DNA of 64,000 nt from Acanthopleura granulata. Taxonomy: Eukaryota; Mollusca; Polyplacophora; Chitonida; Chitonidae. Both the position numbers and the translations under genes were made by a program. Below, one piece after another: positions 1 to 13,664 of this stretch (the first letter of the stretch is position 1; each line of letters starts with the position of its first letter). The DNA lies in NCBI GenBank assembly GCA_016165875.1, contig JABBOT010000012.1, positions 5,983,534 to 6,047,533 on the forward strand, given 5' to 3'. Below the pieces are notes generated by a model. That model saw only the letters and a list, made by a program, of their open reading frames with translations, did not search any database and had not been told where the DNA came from.

Positions 1-2384
1 TTAGCTTGCTAACCAAAAATCGAGACATCTCGGAATTCCACTCGCAGGTACATTTCAAAGACACATTAGCAATCTCAGAGGGTTGGATATAGCGTTAGTA
101 GTACATGTATCAGCAATTCACGTATGTGCAGTCGCAAGGAGAATTCAGCCAGAGCAGTGGCATCACTATGGACATGTTCTGGCGTATGTTATTATAAATT
201 AATGTTATTGTTATTTCGACTAAGGTATAATGTATGAGACTTGACAAAATGATGATGTATTATAATATATGATACTGTAACAATAGGGGACAATAGGCTT
301 TAAGAATATATCTTAGCCTACTTTAATAACCTCTTCCAGCCGTGCGGATATCTTATCCATTTAAATGAGTTACCTTGGTATCGTTTTTTGTGATGTCATT
401 TATTTGATTATTTTTTTATCATATTTATTTATTTACTTATTTGCGCTTTTCTTTACAAAGCATCTTGAGCGGGACTTTATCTCCTTTTGCAATAGAGTAC
501 ACAAATTAAACCAAGAATCCAAGGTATTAGAAACGCCCAGACGAGCTATGGGGCTTGGTCTCAGTTAGCATTATATGTGCAAAGACATTAGGGTTATCGT
601 ATAGATTTACTATGTACCTTGGTATAAGAGGGACAATTACGTTGAACTTTGGCGGATTTGGCTTTTTCTCGACGAACATACGTTGGGAGCTTATGTTGGA
701 TTTCTGAAAACAGATGCCTTATTCTGAGCTGGAGTTTGGTTGAGTTCTGGGTGTCTCTCATCCTTTCTGAAAACCGATTCAATATTAAGCCTCAACACCC
801 CAATAATTGTTAGCCGATCTTCCCCTAGTCTTTGTTCTAGCGTGTTGTCTTCGCTCAGACAGAGGCGACGTAACATTACGTTATGACAAACACGGACGAT
901 CACATCGGCTCATATGTCAATACTCCCAGAAGAGATACCGTTCTGAAGAGCGATGTCATCGCGTGGATCTTTTCTCATCAAAGATAAATACGAAAAGGAC
1001 ACTTAATTTCCTCCAACGGAAGTGTTATTCATTGATTTAACAGGTAGGCTTACACAACCTCAGGGCGTCTAGATCTACAGTTTACACAAAAGACTGTCTC
1101 GAGCGAGAATATCATCAGTTCATCAGGGACTGGTACACACATTATATACGTAAATCATTTCAGATAGCTAATCGGAGAGAAATAAACCGTTCCTACCTAA
1201 GGATGAAATATCGGGATTTTCTTTCAAAATTTTCGAGATTATCTCATAAAAATGTACATCATATTTATTCATTACATTGTCTATATCCATTACAGTTCTA
1301 GTTATTACAAAGTTCGTATGTCATATGTGTCTTTTCGCAAATTCCCAATCCACCTTCTTACCAAAAATATTGGTAGCATTAAAACTAAACCGTGTAATAT
1401 CCTCTGTGCAATTTAGCATTGGAAGTACGCCAATTACTGTACAGATTATTTGAAGATTTATAATTGCTCCAGAGATGAAGCAGTAAATGCTCCAGTTAAT
1501 ACATCATCTGCAATTCAAACAGAATAAATGGGTCAGTCTGATCTGACTGTGTTAAACTTTCAAAAGAAACACTAATGACAAATACTCTGTGACATAACAG
1601 AAACTCCGTTATTATCCCATGACTCATTTGTAAGGAGGCGGAATTTAATTAACAACAGACAAACAAATGATTCAAGATGGCATCATGCAATGCCTAACTT
1701 CTTAATTGTTTGCACTAGTGCAAGAAATTCAAAGTTTGTATAAAGAGAGAACAGAAAGTCCAACGTACAGATTAACATTATATCGCGTATAGTTTCCTAA
1801 TTGTATACTCATAGCCAACAAACGATGGTCCTTTTGTCATTTGTAATTAAGACCTGTTCAGAGATTCTCTTTGCAAACCACAATCTGTGTTAACCGTACC
1901 AAATGCTCCTGGGTTATAACAAAACCTTTGCCAAGAATTTCCCTGAAGAAATATTGGCCTGGGGTCAAAGCAAGTTTTATATAGAGTTTTACGTATGCCT
2001 TGTTCGCTGTTAATTTGTGAATCATGCTGTGACAATTAAACAACTTCATGGAAATGCGGGCTCAGTTCCTCCACGGCTTCCCTCCAAATATCTTCATCCA
2101 CACTGAGTCGTATATAAACTGCATGCCATACGCACCTTATTGTTATCTGAGTTTGTTTCCCATCCAGAGTTTCCAGGCAATCGAGCAATTTAAGTTTTGT
2201 TTATGTTTAAGGAGAGTGCAGCCGTTTAACATGATAATGACAATCTAATTTTGATATATAACCTTTAGCAGTTTTGGTTGATTGGTGGATAAAAGATTCG
2301 TACAATTCTATGTGTGGGTTTTATGTCGTTCTCAACAATTTTTCAGTCATATGACGACGAGGAGTCCTTAGAATGTTTTAATAA
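1..2384. other. AT-rich stretch without a recognisable gene
   Basis: No recognisable protein domain, RNA gene or clear repeat is visible. Open frames on both strands (about 365-1040) are short, overlap each other and have no supporting splice or start context. The sequence is most simply intergenic or intronic. Confidence 0.5.
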
Positions 2385-2665
2385 GCTGTGTCCCCTTGTG
2401 CGAGTCCATGACACCAAAGTGCTGCTACCACCGAAACAGACATGACCCCCCACCTAACACACCCACCTTATACTGACACCGGGCCGACCAGCCCTGTTTA
2501 CTTGATCTATCCCCTCAATGCCGAGAACCAAGGGAGGCAGCAACAAGTACAATTTTTAAAGTCTTCGTTGTGACCCGACACGGGATTGATCTTGGATCTG
2601 CCAACCTCGAGGTGGACGCTCTAAGCACCTGGTCACCTAGGCGGTCTGAAGGGTGTTGGAATAAA
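2385..2665. repeat. Probable dispersed repeat, GC-richer block
   Basis: This block is richer in G+C than its surroundings. It carries the phrases 'gacaccgggccgacc', 'tttttaaagtctt' and 'gtgacccgacacgggat', which I associate with a dispersed invertebrate repeat (from memory, not verified). The segment near 2575-2600 vaguely resembles a decayed tRNA B box in reverse. No second copy was found in the window, so the call rests on recognition rather than on an internal alignment. Confidence 0.35.
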
Positions 2666-2779
2666 AGACACAATGTACACAAATTTAGTCGAAGCTTTAT
2701 CAACAGAAAGCCTCTATACCGTAGTCCTAACATGCACGTCAGGGTCTGGATAGTCCAGACTCTGAAATAGATCATTGCT

Positions 2780-5590
2780 ATAGAGGATAATATTTACTTA
2801 TTTATTTATTCAGCAAACTTCTACACACTTTTTTGAATACTGACTGAGCAAGTTTTTGGGTGGTCCAAAAGTAGTTTTTAAATCATTACATTGTCATGAC
2901 AGTTGGATGACACATGCTTTCACTATAGTGATTATGAAGGAATGAGTGGTTTTAAATATTCTGATGTTGAAATTGATAACTCTTTGCCATCACTTGTCAT
3001 ATTTGCTTTATACAGTTCAGTTTGTCTTTACTGATGTTAAGAGTGACAAGCTTAACAACAATGAATTACATACGGTAACTATAAAAGGAAAGAAGGTACG
3101 ACAAGGGGACGAAGTTGCCCATTGTAGCATGTGATTCCAAAAACATAACATGGTTGCCACTAATTACATACCGTAACGTTTACTTCATCTCTATATGCAG
3201 TGAGATATGTCTCATTGACAAAAAGACAAAGTAAAGAATGATTTCCTTTCATGTAATTAACTCAGTTAATAAAGACAGTTGTGTCAGGATTATTTCCAGA
3301 ACATGCAAAGTCTAGAAAACATCTGTTATGCAGAGTTTGTTGCTTAAGCTCTGAGATCCAGGGGCCCGATTTACGAAGGCGTGAAGTCTCGTCAGACGTA
3401 ACTACCATGGCGACTTATCTCTCTAGTCTGTATCGTCATGGCCATTACCTTTGACATATCTTACACGGTTTGTAAAACGGGCCCCAGTGATTTGTGCCGT
3501 ATTTATTGTCAAAAATTGATTTGGTTCTGAGTTGTAAAGAGTAATAAGAAAATCAGAGTATGACAACAACGGCAGAGTTGTTGCCCGCTCAACATTATTT
3601 TTACAATACATGCATCCACCTGCGGGAATTTGGAGTCCGCCGTGTGAAACTTTGGATGGGCGGATCTCCCCAGAAAAATGGCGTCAAAGTTAATGTTATT
3701 CAAACGGAAATACTTTAGGGTGAAAACATATGCAGTGAAGTGCACATCAATGGAGGCTGTGTGTTGGTCACCATTGAAGAAGTGACGGGGCGAGGGGGTG
3801 AGGAGACTTTTCACAAGGGTTACCTGCACTGAGCTGCTATAATAAATATGCAGAGGTCAAAGCACGTCACAACCTCATAAACATGTGTGGAGCTGTGAAA
3901 ACGGCAACAAAGCACATGTTTGCTGACACTGGACACGCCAGATTCCTCGAACTGACCTGCAGGTTTTCCTCTGGGTAGCAGAGGGAGTTCGCCGCAGTCG
4001 TCTGTTGTCGTAATGTGTCAGTGACTAGGCGGGCGGATGCAGCGAGGTACGCAGCGTGCGCACCAGCCCTACTTCGGCCTATCCACACTATAGGGCCAAA
4101 CGGCGGGAATCCGCGAGATTCACACAGGACAAATCACGTGTTTTTCTTTCTCCCCTTGACAAAATTTATTGTGGCTCCAAAGTTTATAATCTGACTGGCG
4201 TTGATGTTTTTTATAAAAATTTCGCGAGTGGAAGTTTGTTCTTGCCGCGCATACACACCGGGTTAATTGGCCGTTGCGCGGACCAACACGTTCCGTCAAC
4301 TTCGCATTGCCATCGTCGAAAGCACGACCCCAAAAAGACGGTGCGAACTTGAAGAGAATGGGAACCTTACTCATTAAGACATCTGCTCCTTAATACAGTC
4401 TCTGAATTTTTAAGCAAAGTTTGACTACCATCACAGATGGGCGTAATTAGTTCCTGTAAACTGACCCAGCCAAGCATATTGCACTTGTTGCCAGGGATAT
4501 AGGTTGTGGGTGGTCACGTGGTTTAGGTGCCGGAAACTGTCCCTCCTGCCAAAAATGTTCTCTCTTGATTTTCACACAACTTTCTTCAACCAACAGAGAT
4601 TTTCCAAACGTTTTGCAATTCAAATATAGTTTGGAATTTCGTGTAGAGCACTGTGGCGTGAAATTAAATTGGAAACATTAAATATGCATCATTGTTTGAA
4701 ATCTCTTATTGTGCACTTTATCTTCAAAGCCAGTCGAGAGTACATAACTGAAAACCAAATATTACTAAATTCACCGGAAACATAGTTATGACTTAAATTC
4801 AAATCAACAACTTTTGAACATAATACAATCAAATGTAACTGAGTAACTGAATAATATTTATCTAACAGCCTGGTTAGACTACAAGGAAGAAGAAAACGAC
4901 GTACTCTAATCTGAAAATGGCTGCGGCACATATGTGTGCTTCCAAGAAAGGCTGGTTCTATTGCCATGCATGGGCATATGACTAACAATGATTTCATCAA
5001 GAACACAGTTCACATACATGTTGATGTAAGCATAATAATTCAGGCAGAAACCTTCTCCAGTGCCTTCGAATCCACCCAAATGTAAAATCCTTCTGATCAC
5101 CCCACAAAAAAATCTGCTGCAATGTTCAACACTGTGTGCATTCTCTATATTAATGTATGAGTCTCATCAACATTTTACAATTTAATTTTTTGAGCTAATA
5201 CTAATGCAATTTACATCACTGCCTTTTTTCCATAATACTGTTCACGCCATCTTACTATAGGAGGGGTGTAAGTTGTCTTATATCAATAGTGGTATAAAAA
5301 CCTGGCAGAGGTAAATTGGCGGGAGGCAGGATTTCACCTGTTACGTGTGACACACAGATGACGACAATGACGTGCACAGTTAATGGTGACAGACGGAGAA
5401 GGGACCCACAGAGAAAATCGATGAGTAATTAATAATATTCATATGTTTACTAAGAACAGTAAATAAACAGAGAGCTACTCAAGCCTGGGGTGTCAATAGG
5501 ATTACATTCGATGTTATGTCAACTAGTTGTACAGGGGCAGACATAATGTCAAGGCGGCCTCAATTTAAAATATTAAATCATCATATTGGA
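2780..5590. other. Gene-poor stretch with a GC-richer patch
   Basis: Mostly AT-rich, with nothing recognisable. The patch at about 3880-4350 is richer in G+C and CpG. On its minus strand a frame is open from about 4088 to 3867, and a textbook splice donor (CAG|GTCAGT) falls at 3957/3956. This could be a first exon, but there is no homology to support it. Confidence 0.4.
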
Positions 5591-5828
5591 TTAGAGAGGA
5601 AAGGCCGAGTTTTTACCAAAAAGAATCGATCTTGAACGACCATAATTTTGCCAAAGGCAGTGATTGAATTGTGCGAAAAACCGATAACATTCGGCGTAAG
5701 TACAGTGTGAGTTTACAAGGCGAGTTGCCAGTTGGGCGAAATCATTTAATTGGTGCATATTTGATTGAGCATGTGTAAACTTGCTGACTCCGCCTGACAC
5801 GATCTGAGTTGCACCCTCGAGCAGGGAT
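5591..5828 (-). CDS. Candidate unidentified exon (minus strand)
   Basis: The minus strand is open from a good-looking acceptor (pyrimidine-rich, ending ttttctcag, at 5829-5831) to a stop at 5591-5593, about 79 codons. The translation is mixed hydrophilic and hydrophobic with five cysteines and no recognised domain. A possible donor (CTT|GTAAAC) also occurs inside, so the exon could be shorter. No neighbouring exon can be tied to it. Frames of this length arise by chance in the window, so the splice signal is the only real support. Confidence 0.17.
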
Positions 5829-5931
5829 CTGAGAAAACAGCGCAGGAGCACGTTAGCGCGCTCAAACTTCCTTCTTTGGCCAAACGTCCTGCGATGCAGA
5901 TGGCGATGTGCAGGATTCTATACACTGCCAA

Positions 5932-7930
5932 TACTGCAGGGCTCTTGTTAAGTGCAGTTAGAGCACGGGCCGTTTCGGTGAGAAGGCTCTACACTGTTAG
6001 AAAACTCGATGTCCTTACCACATTAACTCTGGTATTCTACGAGGGTTTTACCATTAGAATCGCTTTAGTGGTAAAAGACCAGTAACAGGAGAAACATGTG
6101 ATTTGTGTGGGGTTCAAGTCTTATTTTACAAGATAATATTACGGACATAATGACAATTATTTTACAGTGAAAACACATGGCAACTTGTTTTCAAGGTTTT
6201 ACCCGTAATTTTACGAAACTTTTATACCAGTGTACACAGGCCGAGTATTGTGTGTATTTGAAGATAAATCAAAAGCATAACGTGATGCAACGAGACTTTG
6301 ATAGTTTGGAATGGCGCAACATTTCTTCTCCCAAATACCACACGGCTCCTGTGAGGTTTACTTAAAGCACAGGCCTATTTCGGATTGAGACAATACAGTT
6401 TAATTAAGAGGTGATTACTTAATAACATCAATTGGGAGCCCTTCAGTTTCACCTTTACACACATCTCAGCTGTGTTAAACTCACAGTGAATCATAAACCA
6501 GAAGGTTGGATAACTCTCTATACATCATCTCCAGCTGCTGTAACAGGTCAGAAATCCCAGCAAGTTTGTTGACATAAAGCTAGTCAAGACTTAACATGTA
6601 CAGCTGTTCTAAATGGTTAAGGCGGGTATAAACATTTTGTTTCAAATATCAACCTCAAAATGGATTTCTTGCTGGCACAGGATGGAAATGCTAACAATGA
6701 GTTCTCTGACGCTCTGCATCACAATGTTATCTATATAGATTCATTTATATGGGACTATGGCTGAATATGCATCGTGATGAATAAAACAATCCACGTTGGA
6801 CATAGGAACAATTATAACCTAAGTACAAAAGAGATACAGATTTTTGATTTACTTGCACATATAGACTAGCGACTTGGGTACCGATTAAATTTATATGTGG
6901 GAAAATTCTTTGCCATTGTCAGGCATTGTTGAAAACTGAACTGCATGTCTTTAATATCCTTGCCCTAATTTCTTACACTTCATAAACTTTCTTAGTTCTT
7001 AGTGATTTATGTTCAACATTCCTTGGAAAGGGCCCATTACTTGTAGATGGAAAATCGTTCCCATGTCGACCGGGCCGATCGCCAACCTGCTCACAGTGAC
7101 AGATCTACTTCAGAATTGACCCAAGGACTTCCTCGGTTTGCAATTGAAGTTGTTATATAATAGGTTTTGCCATACAATAGGCCAGCAATAAAAAAAATTC
7201 TTTCCTAATCATGAGCGTCCATCGTGTAGTTGGATTTAAGACATTTTTTCTTTGCGAATTATATCTTACATATATATGACTGAGACATTCTCGGATATTT
7301 ATTAAGGTGAAATGATAAACACATGTAGGTGCTTTTCTTCACAATGTAACTATTCGACGTGGTGACACCTAACGCTGCTGTGTTAAAACAGACTGGCAAC
7401 GTGGACACCACTTACATATTTTTGGCTGCATTGAGCTTCCATTGAAAGTATATACCATACATCACTGATGCGTAGATATTACACTTGGAAACATACCTAA
7501 TACGCAACTTTCCAAAACGTGTGACTTTTGCAAACACGTAAGACTTGTCTCTGGCCCGGTTTAATCATTGTTTCATAACTCATGTTAAGAAAAAAATTTA
7601 AATATAGATAGGAACCGAACTCCTTAAAGAACGTACCAGATCGATTGTTAGTCGAGCGAGGTGCTTCTGCACCATGGGGAACAACTGTCTACCATCAATG
7701 AACTATTCTGGTGAATATGCAGTTCCAATGACCGTAAAAAAATATTTCATTTTTTTCTTTTTTGGGCTTGACAAAAATATGATTTCCTTCACCAACATGA
7801 TATTTCTAAGTATATTACAACTCTCCAGCTTGACTTCAAATACTCACAAATGATTTTGGTTCACGTTTTCGTATTTGTATTATGATGGAACTCCCTCAGC
7901 AGAAAGTTACACCTCACTTCTGCCACACCG
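5932..7930. other. AT-rich stretch without a recognisable gene
   Basis: No domain or RNA gene is recognised. A segment at about 6959-7015 is similar to 55087-55140 (shared core 'cctaatttcttac' followed by 'ctttcttag' at similar spacing), which suggests an old dispersed repeat. Confidence 0.4.
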
Positions 7931-7939
7931 GAGAGGCGC

Positions 7940-7963
7940 GGGGGGGAGGGGAGGGGGAGGGGG
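7940..7963 (+). other. G-run tract, potential G-quadruplex
   Basis: Four consecutive G runs of 7, 4, 5 and 5 bases are separated by single A residues. This meets the usual sequence definition of an intramolecular G-quadruplex with one-base loops. It stands out strongly from the AT-rich surroundings. Confidence 0.7.
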
Positions 7964-9035
7964 TGATTTCCCATCTGGTTTCAAGGGGCCCTTTGTCTAT
8001 CGATTTTTTACGAAGGAAAGTTTGTCGTGAGCATATGTTTCGGCGCTTATATCTAAAGATACCAGAATTAAAGCTCTAGAATAGTTTAACCGGAGATGAA
8101 GACTGTGTAAGCACAAATGTTCATTACATTGATGTGGTGTGGATAAGAACAGTTGCTGTGAATGCCGGATCGCAATGCAACTGTTACATATGTCAAAGCA
8201 ACTTTTGACTTGGTCTAAGAAATCTCATATTTCTCAGTTTTAATTTCACATTTGGAAGATGCTGTCATGACTAACCTGGATGACTTCTTCTCTTCTGTGT
8301 GTATCAGGCAATATTTACTACCAATGTTTTCCTGTACAGAAAATGATGTATCTGTTGATGCTTTCTTTTCATCCTTCTTTCCTGCATTCAAAGGGAACGA
8401 CATAAAGAGCTTTCACTCTGGAGAAATTAATCTGATAAAATTATAAAATGTTGTAAAGCGCAAAACCAAATGCCAACATCGAATTACTATTACTTACGTC
8501 AGAAATGATTTCTTCGGGGCAAGAGAAAGTGCCGTACTCTCAATCCAGAAGTTTCCTTTAGCAGCCAGGACGAGAAAATCTGCTGATTAGAAATTTCACC
8601 AACTCGTATATATTGCATCGCACTGTACATAACCGCTTCAATGAACTTTACCACATCGCCTTTTATAAAACATATATTTTGTAACGGCTTTAAGTTGGCA
8701 CGGAAAAACTTCTTCAAACAAATTTAAAAAAACTTGCATTATTTCCTCAAAGTGTCTGTAAAGTGAGGTCAGAGTTCAGCTCAACAGATCTGGCAATTTA
8801 AATTACGCCTGTTGCAGTTTTATAAGTTTAATGAAGGAATCAATAGAAAGGTGCCGGACATTCAACGAAATTCGCCGAACGAAAACATACGGGGGTCTAC
8901 TGTGTGAAAACGTGTGGAAACATCGCGAGAAACGTCAAGAAACGTCAATCGTTCGATGTGTTAAATTATCACGAAGAAATTGATACTTTCGATTAAATTA
9001 TTTGGAGAGTTGCATTTAAAGCGTGCTTTTCTCAC

Positions 9036-9204
9036 CGTGACTGGTCAGTCTGATATTTGATTGTTTCGCGTGGGTTTTGAATGACATACTAGGGGCAATC
9101 AAATCAAGCAGGAAACAGCAGAAGGTGTCATCCTTCTGTTCGGAGAGGAAAGACACTGCCCGGAACACGAAGTGGTTCAAAACCGGTGCAGATAGGTCGA
9201 CCAT
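9036..9204 (-). CDS. Candidate unidentified first coding exon
   Basis: A minus-strand ATG at 9204-9202 has a purine at -3 and G at +4. It opens a frame of 56 codons that reaches a strong donor (CACG|GTGAGA) at 9036/9035; without splicing it stops at 9016. The first half uses mainly G/C-ending codons. The product would begin MVDLSAP and contains a FLSEQKDDTF segment. I do not recognise the protein and see no partner exon. Confidence 0.18.
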
Positions 9205-9448
9205 TGCAGTGCACCGTGTGTAGCAACATGAGACCTAGAATGTAGCTATGGCTATAGTGCATAATTGATTCTGCTTTTGCATATATTACAAATCATCAGT
9301 TCGGCAAATAAAATATTTAGGAATCAATAGTGTTCATGTTTTGACGTTTTGTGTTGGTAATGGTCATTTAGAAAAAGAACGGAAAGCTATTCATGCCTCA
9401 ACATGTATTTGATCGTGGTGCGGTGTATTTGTGGACTAAAGGAATAAG

Positions 9449-9655
9449 TATTTATTTATCTGATTGGAATTTTATCTCGTAGTCGAGATTATTCACTTAT
9501 ACGACGACTGTGGGAGGAAACCGGACAGAGTCCGAGGGAAATCCACGACCATCCGCAGGTTGCTGGCAGACCTCTACACGTATGGCGGAAGAAATCACGG
9601 CGACCCCATTCGGGAGAGGCTCCTGGCTCATTGGGGTGGCATGTTGCGCTGAACC
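9449..9655 (-). mobile_element. SINE family 1, tRNA-derived, diverged copy
   Basis: Read on the plus strand it starts with a TATT-type tail, then a degraded 'gattgg' core, 'cttatacgacg', 'gtgggaggaaaccgg', 'ccacgaccatccgcagg' and 'ggctcctggctcatt'. These match, in the same order, the copies at 14923 and 58087. The tRNA-like head at the right end is mostly lost and no target-site duplication is clear. Confidence 0.8.
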
Positions 9656-9699
9656 ACCTCTTACCTGTAGAACTAGGAAGAAACTACCTTAGCATTCTA

Positions 9700-12290
9700 A
9701 ATCACAGACTAATCATTAAAACTCCGAACAGGCTTGCCAAAGAAATTTTTTCCAGCAAGGATTAACTCTCTCTGAGACAACAAGACCCATTTCTTAATGG
9801 TCAAGGCTTTGAATGAAGTTTATGTGAAAAGTTTCTGGATATTTATTCAACTTTTGGAGTTTCATATATACATTACACATATTTGATCTCATTACCTGAT
9901 TTTCAATTCAGTTTATATATCCCGAGACGGGCGTATCAGACAAAATGGCGGTCTTGTCCATGGCCTGTGGGAGGTATGAAGTTATCAAGCGTGTAGGGTT
10001 TAGCACACTCTAACTCTGAGGTATATTGTAGGTATTTGCAAGACCATGACACAATGTATCTTTACACAAATCAACGAACACCTTAGGAACACCTTGAACT
10101 TTCGACCTACTGTAGACCAAAGTGCGCCGACTCAGTTAGTGTTTGGCTGTTACTGTGTTAGTATAGTGCGCCTAATCCATGATCATTATTCCCTTAACGA
10201 CACGTGTCAGAGTCTATGCATTGGGTATTTATGGATATTCAGCATTAAGCCAGACCAGCGGAATTATTGACAATTACCTGGTTAACTTAAAACAAGTTCT
10301 TCAGAAAACTTTCGTCAGAACTCTGTTTCTTGGTAGTTATTTATTATCTGTAAGATTGCCACTGTGACTGGCGTAGGAAAGAGGGGCAGGGGTTGATGAT
10401 AAAAGTAAGGCCTTTCTCTCAAGTAATACATCTGCATGCTCTCCGGCCAGCATGAACACACTGGAAGAAGGACAGTTAAAACACACATGCCTACTTATCT
10501 TTGTAGAGCAATTCAAAACAATTCCAGCATTGTTGCGGACTAGTGTGTCTCTGACCATTAATCAGTCTATTCACAGCGTTATACCATAAGTATAAATGTA
10601 CACGTTTCTGTACCACTTCAAACTGGAGTACATCTACCAGTGACATACTACATTCACAAATGCACCGTTCACGCCTCTGCATGATTTCAAATCAGGCATC
10701 ATACATCCTTGCTTGCCTGCCCGAAAAATCGTATGTTTGAATTTAGATCACGCTGCAGAGGAGAAGAATGTATAAGAGGTGTGTGATTCCAAGTTCGGTT
10801 TTCTACGCCATACAAACCTGACTGTCGATCTGTACAGGTGAAATGGTCATAGGAGATAATAACACACAGATAGTACCAGCTTTAGGTAAATGAAATTACA
10901 TGCATTTCATTAAAAGAGCAGATCGCCTTTAAACAAAGTATACATTACCTAAAGGGACATTTAATTCGTGCTGGTTCCAAATATGGTCTTCTTTATATTT
11001 GGGGTATTTTCACAGTGACTAAAATGGAAATAAAGGTGCTACGGTGGACCATAACGAACAGGATAAAGCACAGAGTGGTCACAGATTCGTCGTTAGTTTG
11101 ATTACCAGTCCAGCTGGAGTGTTGAAGTTTTCCCCAACCGTGCACCATGAGTTTACATCAGATCGAGCACATTCATTACAACTGTTTCCACTTCCTCTTT
11201 GCCAGCACACAAACAGCTGGACTCTGGCAGAGGGCATCCATATTTCACGGTTAAATTGTCTGTTTGGCATAGTTTTTCCAATAAAATACAAATACGATAC
11301 GGTACATACAAATTTCACATTAGACTAAAAAGTAACTGGTTCTGTCATGAGAGTATGTCTGCATTCTATGCCTTCGAGACCTTATCTATTCTGGATGGAA
11401 CTAGTAATCCGCAAAACTTGCGTACGTTTTCACTTTGAGTATGTGACAAAAATAGCATGCGAGACGGAAATAAGATGTAACTTTTGGTCTATCAAAAGTT
11501 GCATTATGCGTCAGAATCGTTCGGGTTAGTAGTAAGAGTCTTTTTCCTGTAATTGTGTGGAGGAGAAGGCATTCCCAGTTGACACCCAGTCGACTTGACC
11601 ACTTCCCGGTTTTGTTGTAGCCCGCTAAACAGGGTGTAGCCTATGATATTGATGTTCCGTTGACCAGCGGTCGGCAAACAACTCGAACAATGTGAAGATC
11701 CAAGGGTACACAATATTAGACAAACGCGAAAAGGTTTCTTTTATATGATATTTGTTACCGTGAACATCGGCCTTTCTCAGCCATCATTCCTCGCATAGTC
11801 CCAGATAGTGTTGCAAACAATGGTACGTGTGCTGCCACACTTACAGCCCATTTACAAGGGAGGTAATCTGTCTCAGTCCAAATGTCACATACACATCTGT
11901 TTGAGTAGGCCGGACCGCCTACAGGACGAATCTGGAAATCAGGAGATGGTCAACACGCGAGGGTGGGGCGAGGATATAGGCTGAGGACGAACGCTTCTCC
12001 GCGGTCAGATTAAAAATATGCAGAGATGTAAACATTTGCTCAGGGTTTTGATAGGACCAGATAACATCACCTGGTCATCTTTATCTTCACTCTTCTCAAG
12101 GTCATCTTATGAAGGAAAATTCATAATAAACTGCATAAGGAAACATCGAGCTTTGCCTCTCACAAAATGGAAAATTCGAAACCGAGCAGAATTTGAAAAC
12201 GTAAACCGGAATATTTATCAGATTTTTATATGCCATAGCGATGTTTTCATGACCGATGTACTGAAGTAACTCAAAATTATCTAAGAGAGC
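9700..12290. other. AT-rich stretch without a recognisable gene
   Basis: Short overlapping open frames on both strands (for example 11044-11438 + and 11079-11318 -) contradict each other and have no domain signature. No repeat family seen elsewhere in the window was recognised here. Confidence 0.45.
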
Positions 12291-12295
12291 AAGAC

Positions 12296-12405
12296 TTGGA
12301 GAGCAAAACCAGAGCAGCGACAACAATGTGATGGTTGACCAATGATCACAAGTTGTCGGTGAAATCCGAACTATTCTAAATTTACCTCTGTTTTACTTTA
12401 AAGGA
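12296..12405 (+). repeat. Dispersed family A, 5' part
   Basis: Contains 'gcaaaaccagagcagcgac', 'gtgatggttg', 'gtcggtgaaatccg' and 'aatttacctc', in the order seen in the other family A copies. The 3' half is absent. Confidence 0.7.
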
Positions 12406-12619
12406 AGAGACAGCAAATAATGAACGTTACTGTTACAAGTCATAAAAGCTGTTCTATTTTCGTTATCCAAGGGCAAAACTTTCACATCATTGCTGTTTTA
12501 TAGAAAAAATTAAATAATTTGTCCCTCTAGGTAGTTTTGCAAAAGCAGCCATATTCAGGGCTATGGTCAATGAGTATGACGTAGAGAGAACCATTCTCTT
12601 CAAACTCCTCAGAGCATTA

Positions 12620-12762
12620 TTTTGCGAATATGCCAAAAACAAAACAAAACATGAAAAAAAAAACCGGGCGGTTCGACTGTTTGTAGACTAGGCCGCAGGC
12701 CGAGATCTCAAACAGTCCACCCAGCCGTTTTTCTTGCATATATCTATTGCATTTTCGCAAAA
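12620..12762. repeat. Fold-back (MITE-like) hairpin element
   Basis: The interval folds on itself. The inner arms (about 12655-12694 and 12698-12735) are complementary over most of their length around a 3-base centre (gca). The ends are also inverted repeats: 'ttttgcgaatatgc' at 12620-12633 against 'gcattttcgcaaaa' at 12749-12762, one mismatch. There is no coding capacity. It is best read as a small non-autonomous fold-back transposon; a microRNA-like precursor is a weaker alternative. Confidence 0.65.
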
Positions 12763-13664
12763 GTATCAAACTTTTTTATTCCCTTCCAAACACATCAAAA
12801 TTTTAGGGGAAAACGTTACTATATAGATATTTCTTACTTGGTTATTTGGTAAGATAATGGAGCTATAACCCCCCTCAACTTTGTCATGTTGTACCAGTCC
12901 AGCGTTTTCCTCATGCGTCATACCATTGTAAGCATAAGAGGGGCCACAGGCGATCACAAAAAATATAAGAATTTACTACCTGAAAGCGTGAAACTTTATC
13001 CTTTTTCACTCAACCTCGTAGCCTGAATATGAAGGGGTCCCGTACTATTTTTTTTGTGTGTGAACTGTGGCGTTAAAGTTGATATGTTGTGACACAGGAT
13101 ATGTTTGACAACTACCACTTCACCCTTTCTTTGGAAGAGTCTAAGTGTTTGCCTGCATGAGAAACTTACATACTTCGTTCGTTTTAATTGAGACAAACGC
13201 TGGTCTATGTTTCCTGGGTTAAACATTTTACTAATGTGATAAAATGTTATTTTAAAGACAGACAAAAAGTGAAAAACTTGAAGAAATTACTAATAATCAA
13301 GTGAAGTAAATTTAATGGCAAATGTCTGCTCCTGAATGCGTGTGCCTGTCATTCGTTAGATATCGCTAAAAATCCACTGTCGTATTAATATGTTTTCGCA
13401 CTAAGAAAAAAGGCTATGGTGCGTCCTATACGTCACCGACTTTTCAATGGTGACACGGCGTCAAACAGTGTCTGTATCGAAATGGAAGACGTGTTTTCAA
13501 TATAACGCGTAAGTTTAAACGTGCTTTTCTAGCAAAAGACATGACAGAAAATTTTGAATTAGATATCATTAATGAGCAAAAGCCTTGGGCTTTCTTTTAA
13601 TACCGCGTATCTTTTATTTGCTGCCTCTTGCTTTAACTATTCGTATAAATGCTTCAATAGCGTC

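Noticed and set aside
594..1040. Overlapping frames on both strands
   Set aside because: Contradictory strands, no domain, no signals; chance open frames.
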